A stretch of DNA of 41,733 nt from Aquipuribacter hungaricus (GTDB lineage Bacteria > Actinomycetota > Actinomycetes > Actinomycetales > JBBAYJ01): positions 1 to 41,733 of the forward strand of contig NZ_JBBEOI010000010.1 in the NCBI RefSeq assembly GCF_037860755.1, given 5' to 3'. Position 1 is the stretch's first letter, and each line of letters opens with the position of its first letter. Below, piece after piece: positions 23,319 to 31,179 of this stretch. The translations under genes and the position numbers were made by a program. A model generated the notes under the pieces. It did not search any database. It saw only the letters and a list, made by a program, of their open reading frames with translations, and was not told the origin of the DNA.

Positions 23319-24530
23319 TCAGTGCACGAGGCCCGCGCGGGTCGCCAGGTCGGTTAGTGCCCGCGTCTGGGTCTTGGTGCCGCGGGCCAGCATCTCGCGG
23401 ACCATCTCCTGCGTGATCACGTTGTAGCGGATAGCGCCTGGGGCAATCCGCTCGGCGTCGAGGAGGTGCAGGGTGGCCTCAGCGTCGCGCCGTCGCTGCG
23501 CGTTGGCCCAAGCCAGGTCCACGTGGACCTGTGCTCGGCGGCTGGCCAACGCCTGTGGCAGCCGGCTGGGGTCGACGTTCGCTGCCGCTTCCAGTGCCCC
23601 CCGGGCGTCTCCGAGCTCGGCTGCGACGCTCACCCGATGGATGGCGACGTTGGTCGGGCCGAAGGCCGTGAACCCATGGTTGGCGTCATGCCCGAGGAGG
23701 TCCGCCAGCGCAGCAGAGCGCCCGAGACGCGAATCAGCCTCAGCGCGGTCGGTCCGACGCGCCGCGATCACTGCGCCGAGGAGCCACAGCGCACCGACAG
23801 CCGAAACCAGGGCGGGGTTGTCAGACCTCAGGTCGAAGTCGCGGCGGTCGACCATCGCCATCACGACGCGCTCCGCATCAGCGATGCGGTCGCCACGAAG
23901 GAGCGCCGCCGCGACCTGGTACATGGCCAACGACACGGCCACCTGTGATCCGGTGACAACCGCCACGGTGACGCACCGGTCGGCGGCCATGGTGGCAAGC
24001 TCTCCGTCACCGAGCTTGGTGACGAGCTTGGCGGCTAAAACGTAGGCCTCGACGTAGACCAGGGCCGCCTCGCGGTCCCCTTGCGGGTTCGCGGCGTGCA
24101 GCCTGTCTGCCTCGGTGAGGAGCGTCGGAAGCTCCGCGACGACGGTGGTGTAATCGGCCGCTTGGTAGTGAGCATGCAGTTCTGCGGACTTGGCTCGAAT
24201 GCCGCCGACCGATGTCGCTGCGGCACTGCCTGGCGCTCCGACTGCCATCTCGTAGCTGGTGAAAACCCGCCGCACGTCGTCGAGCGCCGCCCCCATTCCT
24301 GCACCGTTCGGAGCGTGCCGCCAAGGCGTTCCCGTCAAGGAGGCCACGTCGACGCCCAGGACTCGAGCTAGGTCGAGTAGCACGGTCATACGGTCGACGG
24401 ATCGGATCCCCCGCTCGACCTGGGACAGCCAGGACTCCGAACGCCCAACCAGTCCTGCCAGAGATGCTTGGCTCAGGCCACGGCGACGCCGGTACGTGGC
24501 GATTCGACGTCCAACGGTCCCCCCAACCAT
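23319..24530 (-). CDS. XRE-family regulator with TPR-like sensor region
   Basis: A 403-residue transcription factor with an N-terminal helix-turn-helix (GRRIATYRRRRGLSQASLAGLVGRSESWLSQVERG, residues about 7-41). A long helical C-terminal region resembles the TPR bundles of peptide- or ligand-sensing XRE proteins. It probably controls excision and transfer of the element, in the role that KorSA/Pra play in pSAM2. The ATG at 24530 is 6 nt after CATCGT, so the mRNA may be leaderless. A perfect TGACGC-N5-GCGTCA dyad overlaps the expected -35 and may be its own operator. The flavoprotein gene follows within 5 bp. Confidence 0.88.
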   Translation of the reverse strand: MVGGTVGRRIATYRRRRGLSQASLAGLVGRSESWLSQVERGIRSVDRMTVLLDLARVLGVDVASLTGTPWRHAPNGAGMGAALDDVRRVFTSYEMAVGAPGSAAATSVGGIRAKSAELHAHYQAADYTTVVAELPTLLTEADRLHAANPQGDREAALVYVEAYVLAAKLVTKLGDGELATMAADRCVTVAVVTGSQVAVSLAMYQVAAALLRGDRIADAERVVMAMVDRRDFDLRSDNPALVSAVGALWLLGAVIAARRTDRAEADSRLGRSAALADLLGHDANHGFTAFGPTNVAIHRVSVAAELGDARGALEAAANVDPSRLPQALASRRAQVHVDLAWANAQRRRDAEATLHLLDAERIAPGAIRYNVITQEMVREMLARGTKTQTRALTDLATRAGLVH

Positions 24531-24547
24531 GACCTCACGATGCCACC

Positions 24548-24564
24548 TGACGCCGACAGCGTCA
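24548..24564. promoter_or_regulatory. Dyad TGACGC-N5-GCGTCA upstream of the XRE gene
   Basis: A perfect 6-bp inverted repeat with a 5-bp spacer lies 17 bp before the XRE start, overlapping the probable -35. It fits an autoregulatory operator. Its sequence differs from the rep/tra palindrome. Confidence 0.5.
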
Positions 24565-24681
24565 CGGCCCTTGGCCGGGGCTGTGGACGAGCGTCACCAC
24601 GGTCGTCCGCCCGCCGCACCGCGCGTCCCGCACCAGCCCCCTAAGCCAGTCGGGGATCGCCATCCGGGCATGGCGCCCCAT

Positions 24682-25494
24682 CTACCGGACGTCAGCCGCA
24701 AGCTGCGCCAGCGAGGATCGCTCACGGAGTTGGTACGTGGCTGCTGAGTCTCCCTTGAGCCGGGCCGCGACTGCGTCGTAGAACTCGACAGCGCGGTGCG
24801 GAGCGATGTCGAGCAGCCGCCACATGGTTTGCGATGCCGTCAACGCGTCACCTTCGGCCAGGCCGTGGGCCCTTCGGCGGTAGAGCTCGGCCACCCCTTC
24901 TACGACGTCGTTCCCGATACCGTCGGGGTCCGTCAGCCGGCGAGCGGCGTCGGCGGTGTCGGCGGTCTCTGTGTCGTCCCAACCGTCAAGGTGATCCAGC
25001 ACGAGCTCGTGCAGCTTGGGGTCGCACAGAGCCCCCGCGGCCTCGAGTTCCAGGGACCAGACGGAACCGGACTCCCGGCTGAGAGCCGCCAGGACGGCGT
25101 CCCGCGCTCGGGCGTCCCTCCGGTAGGCGAGTCCCACCAGCGCTTCGCACCGGACGTCGTCGTGATCGTCGCTCAGCCGGGCCGCTAAGGCGTCCCGGAC
25201 CGCGTCGGTGTCGACCTCACGCCACTGGGTGCCTAGGGCCATGCAGGCCCAGTCGCGCACCTTCGGGTCCGGGTCGCCGCTCAATCGGACCCCCGCTGCC
25301 ACCATGTCCGCTGAAGGTGGGTCGCCATGGCCCACCGAAGGAAGGTTGGCTGCGATCGCCCACCGCACCGCTGGGTTGTCGTGGTCGACCATCGCCAGCA
25401 TCGCTCCCACGTCGGAGTCGTCAGCATCCTCGACGGCACGGTGAAACGCCTCCGTGTCCACCTGACCGGTCAGCAACATCTCCGCAACGCCCAT
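24682..25494 (-). CDS. HEAT-repeat protein (AICE cargo)
   Basis: A 270-residue all-helical protein with repeated units of the HEAT type: DHDNPAVRWAIAANLPSVG, DPDPKVRDWACMALGTQ, DDHDDVRCEALVGLAYR and a more divergent fourth, between residues about 35 and 140. Such solenoids bind proteins or nucleic acids; no catalytic motif is present. The C-terminal third (LYRRRAHGLAEGDALTASQTMWRLLDIAP) is different and helical. I chose the ATG at 25494; residues encoded further upstream are Cys/Ser-rich and look non-coding. It starts the cargo region beyond the XRE gene. Function unknown. Confidence 0.78.
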   Translation of the reverse strand: MGVAEMLLTGQVDTEAFHRAVEDADDSDVGAMLAMVDHDNPAVRWAIAANLPSVGHGDPPSADMVAAGVRLSGDPDPKVRDWACMALGTQWREVDTDAVRDALAARLSDDHDDVRCEALVGLAYRRDARARDAVLAALSRESGSVWSLELEAAGALCDPKLHELVLDHLDGWDDTETADTADAARRLTDPDGIGNDVVEGVAELYRRRAHGLAEGDALTASQTMWRLLDIAPHRAVEFYDAVAARLKGDSAATYQLRERSSLAQLAADVR

Positions 25495-25656
25495 GCCTCC
25501 GAGTATTCCGACCAGAGCGAAAGTCGAGGTGTCCTTCGCGCAGCGCACCCCGAACGCACAGCTGCAGACCGTTCGGGGCGACCCGCCTGCCGATCGGTCA
25601 CTGGACGCTCCGCATGCCGATCGCCCCCTAGCCAAGCCAGTGCTGCCGTGGTGGAC

Positions 25657-26025
25657 CTAGGTCAAAGCCACACCAGCCGCCCGGCTGTGGGCGAAGGTCA
25701 CCCGCACGACCGCTGGCTCATCAGTGAGCAACGCTGTGTGAGTCTGCTCGCCATCCTCAATCTGCAACTTCGAGATGACGACGATGTAGGGACGAGCTTC
25801 AGCAGCCAGGACGGCCAGGTCGCGGAGCACGGTCGTTTCGTCGTCGAGCAGCAAGCCCTCATGCGCCAGGTGTCGAACGCGCCGCGGCCAAGTGTCGGTC
25901 GCCCCTGACGCTTCGTTGGGTGACGTGCCGACGACCTGCGCTCCAGCGGCGAGGGCGTCCCGCAGGCGCTGGTCGGGCTCAGAGTCGGGCCTACAGGCGG
26001 CGGCCAACTGCTGCTCGTTCACCAT
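25657..26025 (-). CDS. Hypothetical protein (AICE cargo)
   Basis: A 122-residue soluble protein, helical at the N-terminus (EQQLAAACRPDSEPDQRLRDALAAGA) and alpha/beta in the second half (PYIVVISKLQIEDGEQTHTALLTDEPAVVRVTFAHS), without transmembrane segments or recognisable motifs. The ATG at 26025 is the first in frame. It is on the same strand as the HEAT-repeat gene but more than 150 bp upstream of it. Codon pattern (GC-rich third positions) supports coding. No function can be assigned. Confidence 0.6.
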   Translation of the reverse strand: MVNEQQLAAACRPDSEPDQRLRDALAAGAQVVGTSPNEASGATDTWPRRVRHLAHEGLLLDDETTVLRDLAVLAAEARPYIVVISKLQIEDGEQTHTALLTDEPAVVRVTFAHSRAAGVALT

Positions 26026-26164
26026 CGGAGGCTAGATGAGCGCCCGCGAATTGGGACCGCGTCGGCTGCCTCGACGCACGCGGGCGCACCTGCCCGTCCC
26101 GATAGCCGACCGCTAAGTGGGGACCCCGACTCGTGCTCGCTGGTCCGCAGTGTCGGTGGGGCTC

Positions 26165-27187
26165 CTATGGCTGGTTGGCGGAGGTCAGCTGTGTGTCCCA
26201 GCGGAGCTCGACCTCGCTCCCCGGGTCCACGAGCTCGAAGATGATGGGCTCGGAGCGGTACGAGGCCTTGGCCAGGCCCGTGAGGCCGAGTGCCCAGTCG
26301 ACCCGGACGTGATCCCGGACGGTACGCGCGTCCGACATCGTCAGCCGCGAGGAGACCGAGCGCCCGTTGTTTCCCACGTAGGTCTTGCCGGCGATCGTGG
26401 CGGAGAAGATGCCCACGGGGCTCGCCTCACGCTCGAACCAGAGTTCCGCTCCTCCGAGCGAGAGCCGCCCGAGCGTGTCGGGGTGGGCCCAGATCGTCTG
26501 CCGGAAGGTGAGGATCTGACGGGTCAGGTGAAAGCTGTCCAGGCGTCCAACGGCGAGGTCGGCCTCGGAGGTTTCGATGTTCTGGAACAGGACGGGACGG
26601 GCGAAGCGCGACCGCGAGGCGGCGCCGGCCCCGGCGTCGGTGTTCTCCGCAGGGGCCTCATAGAGGGGTGCGGCGAGGTCGATGCTCCAGACCAGTTCCA
26701 GCTCCAGCTCCTGGACGACGAGGTTGACGTCGAGGTGCTGCACCGCCTCCGGGCTCGTCCGCAGGACCGGCGTGAAGGTATAGGAGCCGTCCATGTCCAG
26801 GCTGCTGTACCCCTGCAGCCACAGGTGCGGGCGTGCGCGGTCCCCGTCGTCGGGACCGACCCACTCCTCCGGCTCGTCGTGCTCGCCGTGCCCCCGGTGG
26901 ACCAAGGCGCTCGGCATCACGTAGTCCTGGCCGTCAGCGGTCGCCCGCAGCACCCCGCGCACGGCCTGTGTGTCCTCATCCCAGGGCTGTAGGACGATCT
27001 CGGGCCGCTGTCGGGTGCCCGGCCAGAGCGTCAGCGTGAACCTGAGCCCGTCGGGCCCACGCTGAAGGCCGTCGATACGACCCACCGCGTCACCGCTTCG
27101 AGCGATGAAGACGCCCGGGTAGAGCGTGGGCACACGCCACGTGACGTACGGCTCGATGACGACTTGAGGTGAACGGGCTGCGGGCAC
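26165..27187 (-). CDS. Beta-rich unknown protein (AICE cargo)
   Basis: A 340-residue protein with almost no hydrophobic stretch and many alternating polar/hydrophobic runs (GRIDGLQRGPDGLRFTLTLW, GSYTFTPVLRTSPEAV, LDVNLVVQELELELVW, SRLTMSDARTVRDHVRVDW), so it should be largely beta sandwich. It has about three similar-looking strand-rich blocks separated by acidic loops and no cysteines. There is no signal peptide. The GTG at 27187 lacks a clear ribosome-binding site. I do not recognise a family. Its position among element cargo and lack of a core role suggest an accessory or defence-type function, which is speculation. Confidence 0.65.
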   Translation of the reverse strand: MPAARSPQVVIEPYVTWRVPTLYPGVFIARSGDAVGRIDGLQRGPDGLRFTLTLWPGTRQRPEIVLQPWDEDTQAVRGVLRATADGQDYVMPSALVHRGHGEHDEPEEWVGPDDGDRARPHLWLQGYSSLDMDGSYTFTPVLRTSPEAVQHLDVNLVVQELELELVWSIDLAAPLYEAPAENTDAGAGAASRSRFARPVLFQNIETSEADLAVGRLDSFHLTRQILTFRQTIWAHPDTLGRLSLGGAELWFEREASPVGIFSATIAGKTYVGNNGRSVSSRLTMSDARTVRDHVRVDWALGLTGLAKASYRSEPIIFELVDPGSEVELRWDTQLTSANQP

Positions 27188-27441
27188 CTGAGCAGGATGC
27201 CCAACCCGCCAACGCTTCCGTCAGGTCGTTGGCGCAGGTTCAGCCAACCGCTGTAGCCCCTGTCGGTGCCCCGTCGACCGGCCCGAGCGGAGTCGTCCCT
27301 GCCGTCGGCGGATCGGCAAGGGGTCCAACGGTCACATCCATCCACCGTCCCCGTTAGCCGACCGGCTACCGGCGACGAACTAACTTGGGCCTCACGAAGA
27401 AGTACGAGGGCGTCCTCGTGAGGGAACCGGAAGGTGTCTCC

Positions 27442-27861
27442 ATGCGTCGGACGAGCATGCAGCGGCTCGGGCCCCTCCTGACCTTGTGCTGGGTGGCCGT
27501 GTTCGTACTGCCGGCCTGTGGCGGTGCCGCGACCGACGACTCGGCCTCCGCCCCCACCAGGGTCGTCGTCGCCGAAGAGGTGGACGGCATGGAGGCCCTC
27601 ATCAGCGGACGGCTGACGGCGACGGACGGATGCCTCGGCATCGACGAGCAGCTCACCGTCTTCCCCGTCGGAACGACTGTGCTCCACCACGACCCGCTGC
27701 AGATCGAGATCCCCGGCCGTGGCGAGTTCACGCTCGGCGACAGCATCTCTCTCGGAGGCGGGTCCACCTCGCCCGCCACCGACACGGAGGGGCGACAGGT
27801 GGCGGCCGGAACGGTCATTCCGGCCGAATGCGCCGGTACCACGGTCATCGTCACGCACTGA
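27442..27861 (+). CDS. Small secreted lipoprotein (AICE cargo)
   Basis: A 139-residue protein with a basic N-terminus, hydrophobic helix and lipobox LPAC (Cys26), followed by CGGAATDDSASAP, so it should be lipid-anchored outside the cell. The remaining about 95 residues are beta-rich (GRLTATDGCLGIDEQLTVFPVG, EFTLGDSISLGGG) with two cysteines, in DGCLG and PAECAG, that could pair. I chose the ATG at 27442 because the lipobox then sits at a normal distance. It is on the plus strand, opposite the previous cargo genes. It could be a surface or exclusion-type lipoprotein, but nothing in the sequence proves this. Confidence 0.72.
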   Translation: MRRTSMQRLGPLLTLCWVAVFVLPACGGAATDDSASAPTRVVVAEEVDGMEALISGRLTATDGCLGIDEQLTVFPVGTTVLHHDPLQIEIPGRGEFTLGDSISLGGGSTSPATDTEGRQVAAGTVIPAECAGTTVIVTH

Positions 27862-28180
27862 CCCGTCAACCTGTTTCGCCAGGCGGCCGAAGACCACGTC
27901 GCCCTACCAGGCCACGGCGTCCCACCGAGGATCCTCAGGAGGCGACGACTCGACGGTGCGAGCGGTCAGCAGGTGCCATCACGCTTGAGGCTCAGCCCTC
28001 GCGGCCGGGCGGGCGGTGGCCGGGATCGTGGTCCAAGAGCGGCGCAGCATCGGCTCTGAGGAGAGCGACCTGAGTGCGTGCGCAGCCAGCGCGATGCGTG
28101 AGAGCAGGCGCTGCGCCTGTACCCGCCCGACGCGCCGATCAGCAGGCCGGGGCTGTGACTGCCGGGTATCTTCGACTTCC
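27862..28180. other. Gap without supported gene
   Basis: About 320 bp between the lipoprotein and the small membrane protein gene. An 89-codon frame on the minus strand (27979-28248) has unconvincing composition and no ribosome-binding site. I see no strong hairpin and no RNA gene. Confidence 0.5.
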
Positions 28181-28291
28181 ATGATCAGCGATGGGCCGCT
28201 CGAAGGCGCGGACTGGTGGGTCATCGCTGCCGCCGTCGTGGGGCTCATCTACATCGGCTTCATCTTCGTCCGCGACCACCGGAAGAAGTAG
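28181..28291 (+). CDS. Possible 36-residue single-span membrane protein
   Basis: The ATG at 28181 opens a short frame with an acidic start, one clear transmembrane helix (WWVIAAAVVGLIYIGFIFV) and a positive tail (RDHRKK), giving N-out/C-in topology. TATCTT lies 8 nt upstream as a possible -10. The compact, well-ordered composition argues for a real peptide such as a small toxin or membrane regulator, but length alone cannot exclude chance. Confidence 0.45.
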   Translation: MISDGPLEGADWWVIAAAVVGLIYIGFIFVRDHRKK

Positions 28292-28523
28292 CTCGGCATC
28301 TTCGCTTCGCGCGACCCTCGCAGCGAGGGTGCAGGAGCGCACGGTCGAGTGCGCCGGTCACGGACGACAACGATGAAACCGACAAGGTCGACGACGACCG
28401 GCGTGACCGACTGTCACGTCTACAGCTGGGGTCCCGGATGAGGATCCCTTGCGGGAGCACGCTTGCCTTGACCCACCGGGACGGCCGGCGGTCCTTGCTG
28501 GCCTGTGGCGTGCGGCTGCTGCG

Positions 28524-29324
28524 CTAGTAGAGCTCGGTCACTGTGACCTGTGGGAGAGCGGCTGCGACGTCGGCCCCGGTCAGTCCCTTGCATCGCCAGA
28601 CGTTGACGAGTCCAAGGCGCGGTAGCCCGGCCAATACCTCCAAGGTCTGTTCAGCCGCACCTGAGGGGAAGTCGATGCTGTCCAGGTCCACTGACCTCAG
28701 TTGCTGGCCGGTGTTGAGGCCGGAGGCGTCCGTGAGCGTGAGGCAGCCCAGCTGCAGGTGCGTGACCGCGTTGAGGTTGACACCGGCCGTCGTGAGCGGC
28801 TGGCTTCGCCTGCGCGTCAGTTTCACTTCACGTAGGGCAGAGCCCGCCTGCAACCACGCAAGGTCGTCAGTCTTGATCCGCCAGCTCGCGAGGTAGTGGA
28901 GGGTCGGGTGGTGCGCTGCGGTGTCGAGGCCGTCGCGACCGTCCATCTCAAGCGACAGCAGGTTCGGCAGCTGGTCGATGCGTGCGGGCCGTTTGCAGGT
29001 GTCGTGCAGGACGAGGTGGGTCAGTGTGTCCACGTCCCAGACGGCGGTGTCGTCCTTGAGGGGTGTGTGGCAGAGGGCGCGGCGCAGGTCAGGGAGCTGG
29101 GAAATCCAACTGATGTCCTCGGTCCGGCCTCCTTGGAGGCTGACTTGGTGCACGCCCCGCTCGAGGTAGGCGGCGATGATGGCGGTGGGGTCGCCCCCCT
29201 CGTAGGTGACGCCCCTCCAGCCCCAGCCTTTGCCGTCGGTGATGCGGTGGACGTCCCCGCCGCAATCGCCGCCGATGGGGCGCGGGGTAGCGCGTTCGTC
29301 TCCGGGCGGGTAGCCAAAGATCAC
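28524..29324 (-). CDS. Leucine-rich-like repeat protein (AICE cargo)
   Basis: A 266-residue protein in which short segments with the LxxLxLxxN-like spacing recur (LPDLRRALCHTPLKDD, VDTLTHLVLHDTC, LPNLLSLEMDG, LNAVTHLQLGCLTLTDASGL, LRSVDLDSIDF, LPRLGLVNVWRCKGLTG). This is the look of a leucine-rich-repeat solenoid, a binding scaffold. I chose the GTG at 29324; a longer frame to 29450 adds 42 residues of low-complexity character that I doubt. No catalytic motif or signal peptide is seen. Family members without known function are widespread in actinobacteria. Confidence 0.7.
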   Translation of the reverse strand: MIFGYPPGDERATPRPIGGDCGGDVHRITDGKGWGWRGVTYEGGDPTAIIAAYLERGVHQVSLQGGRTEDISWISQLPDLRRALCHTPLKDDTAVWDVDTLTHLVLHDTCKRPARIDQLPNLLSLEMDGRDGLDTAAHHPTLHYLASWRIKTDDLAWLQAGSALREVKLTRRRSQPLTTAGVNLNAVTHLQLGCLTLTDASGLNTGQQLRSVDLDSIDFPSGAAEQTLEVLAGLPRLGLVNVWRCKGLTGADVAAALPQVTVTELY

Positions 29325-29788
29325 TTGAACAGTCTCACAGGCCCTGTCGTGCTCCGAAGGACGTTCTGGGCCCGTGACGCCCGAATGGCGTCTCGCTGAC
29401 GGTGGCTGCTGGACGTTAGGCGTTCCGATAGCCGACCCCTCAGCGGCCACGCCGCCTCACAGCTACCCGATGCGCCCCAGCAGCCAGCGGCTCGTCCCGG
29501 TAGACCCGCCCGCAATACCGTCCCGGGAACGGGGCCGTAAGCGGCGAGTGTCCTCGGCGGTCCCTAGCGGCCCGCCCCCCTCGTCCCGGACTGCTGCATT
29601 GACCTCTATGGGATCAAGGCGCCGCGCTGCGCGCGGCGGCGGCCGGGCGTCGGCTTGCGCGTGCGGCGCAAGCGCCGTTCGCGCCGCCGCCCGGCCGCGT
29701 CGAGGAAGCGACATGGCCAGCGCGGGCATAGAAGTGACGGAATCTGCGATGCTCCATTGCGACGCTCTTAGGCCAAGAGGAGTATCCG
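29325..29788. other. Intergenic stretch between LRR-like and DUF3800-like genes
   Basis: About 460 bp separating two divergent genes. It holds the compact hairpin cluster at 29620-29698 and presumably both promoters. No reading frame in it has convincing composition. Confidence 0.5.
29620..29698. other. Compact cluster of hairpins (possible structured RNA or mobile repeat)
   Basis: A hairpin with 8-bp perfect arms (29620-29627/29631-29638, 3-nt loop) directly abuts a nested structure. The outer arms of that structure are 29639-29649/29688-29698 (11 bp perfect) and its inner arms 29653-29660/29666-29673 (8 bp perfect, 5-nt loop). Almost all of the 79 nt can pair. It lies 90 bp ahead of the DUF3800-like start. 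Confidence 0.6.
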
Positions 29789-30778
29789 GTGACAAGCGAT
29801 GCCCTGGACGACAGAGTCATGTACGTCGACTTCAACCTTATGGAACCTGAGAAGTCGCTCAACGCCCGTCCGCTGCCTCCTCTACCCGACCCGCGGCTTT
29901 ACGCCGACTACTCAGTTGTCACCGGTATGGGTGGAGAACAAATCTCCACATACGCCCTGTTCGCAACGTGGGGAGAACGTGCCACCGCGAGCGTCGATGC
30001 TCGTTGCGTCACCTCCATAACAAAATACATGCCAGAGTGCGAGGATCCCACGGGCTTTGAGCTGCACGCTACGAAGTTGATGAGCGGACAGTGGCGCGAA
30101 AGAAACGGGCTCGTCTCAATACTGCCTCGTCAGAACCTGAACCTCTTTTTCGACGACCTGAGTTTCAGGCTTGCCCGCGTGCGGTATTCCGCTCTCGTCT
30201 TGGGCTTCGCTCGTACGACCACCTTGAGCGACCCCTCTCACCTCCTGAATTCGACCATCAGCGTGTTGCGAAAAAGGTTGATGCAGTTCGGCTGGACCAT
30301 CGGCGACTGCCAGATCCTGATCGATCGCGGTGATGCCTTCCGACTCCGTCAGGGGGTCTTCGGCATGCCAAGTGAGCACGGAGGCGGACTAGACCGACCC
30401 CGGTACCGACTGGTCGACAGCGCCGACTACAGGGGTGTGCAGGTCGCCGACATGGCTGCCCTCTTCTGCGGCTACATGGTCAAGTCGCACCTGGCTTCCG
30501 CCGCTGCGAGCCGGGCGGGCCAGCCGGCTGACAGCTTCCGGTACACGGCGCGTCTGCACCGGTCCTTCCTCGAACATCTAGATGCTGAGATTTTTTGGAC
30601 CGGACCCGTTGAGGAATTCTCAGATCCGTCAAGCTGGCCGAGTCTCTGCCACCAAGACGTCATGCCGTACATCCCGGATGACCCCGAGCCAGCCTCCTTA
30701 ACATGCGGGGTGCGGAGTAGCTATCGCGCCAATCCAAGACAAGCAACCGCATGGCGAATCGACGAACGCTCGATGTGA
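29789..30778 (+). CDS. Divergent DUF3800-like protein (AICE cargo)
   Basis: A 329-residue protein with the layout of DUF3800. There is an N-terminal strand with an acidic residue (MYVDFNLM, Asp14) where the family has YIDESG, then GFELHATKLMSGQW (Glu91, His93), ILIDRGD (Asp179), and near residue 210 DSADYRGVQVADMAALF, matching the family's D-S ... Q-x-A-D block. The canonical DESG is lost, so activity may differ. The GTG start has an excellent AGAGGAG six bases upstream. Base composition is visibly lower in GC than any neighbour, with many TTT, AAA and ATA codons, pointing to recent foreign origin. DUF3800 is thought to be a nuclease-like (RNase H-like) fold; a defence role is inference. Confidence 0.72.
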   Translation: MTSDALDDRVMYVDFNLMEPEKSLNARPLPPLPDPRLYADYSVVTGMGGEQISTYALFATWGERATASVDARCVTSITKYMPECEDPTGFELHATKLMSGQWRERNGLVSILPRQNLNLFFDDLSFRLARVRYSALVLGFARTTTLSDPSHLLNSTISVLRKRLMQFGWTIGDCQILIDRGDAFRLRQGVFGMPSEHGGGLDRPRYRLVDSADYRGVQVADMAALFCGYMVKSHLASAAASRAGQPADSFRYTARLHRSFLEHLDAEIFWTGPVEEFSDPSSWPSLCHQDVMPYIPDDPEPASLTCGVRSSYRANPRQATAWRIDERSM

Positions 30779-30925
30779 CTGGGCGGCGTTTCAACCAGGG
30801 TCTATCCAAGGGCACACACGGGGCTCCGCCCCGAACCCCGGGCCTCAGCTCAGGGATGCGAGGAAGGCACCGTGGCGGTGATCCCGTCGCGCCGGCCAGC
30901 CACAGGTCAGCCACCCCGGCGCCGG

Positions 30926-30976
30926 CCTGTCCAGGACCTACGGCCGCTACGCGGTGACTACGTCATCCTGGACAGG
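30926..30976. repeat. 11-bp perfect inverted repeat near the right end
   Basis: CCTGTCCAGGA at 30926-30936 and its exact reverse complement at 30966-30976, 29 bp apart. The sites are 200 bp inside attR and outside any gene. It may be a protein-binding site or a terminator of the DUF3800-like transcript. Confidence 0.6.
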
Positions 30977-31055
30977 TCAGCACCGGGCCGGCTCACGACC
31001 CAGCTGGCCGACGCGACGGGATCACCACCCACACCACCCGAGTTGGGTAAGCGGC

Positions 31056-31086
31056 AGTCCACCGCCAGTCCGCACCCAGTCCGCAG
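31056..31086 (+). repeat. Three tandem 11-bp AGTCC repeats at the right end
   Basis: AGTCCACCG (31056), AGTCCGCAC (31067) and AGTCCGCAG (31078) repeat at an exact 11-bp period, one DNA helical turn, about 95 bp inside attR. They match the pair near attL at 16911 and 16922. Confidence 0.65.
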
Positions 31087-31179
31087 ACGGACGAGAACTG
31101 CTAACGACAAACTGTTGCGCACCAGCGACGTCCGGCCTGGTCAGCAGGTCAAAGTGGACCAGACTCCGCACCCCCGACT

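Larger units (their letters stand above)
30779..31179. other. Non-coding right end of the element
   Basis: About 400 bp with no supported gene. It contains an 11-bp inverted repeat (30926-30936/30966-30976) and the tandem 11-bp repeats next to attR. It probably holds the distal half of the attachment region. Confidence 0.55.

Noticed and set aside
27979-28248. 89-codon minus-strand gene
   Set aside because: No ribosome-binding site, overlaps the small membrane-protein frame, and its composition is not convincing.
29325-29450. N-terminal extension of the LRR-like protein
   Set aside because: The extra 42 residues have no repeat pattern and look like translated intergenic DNA, so GTG at 29324 is preferred.
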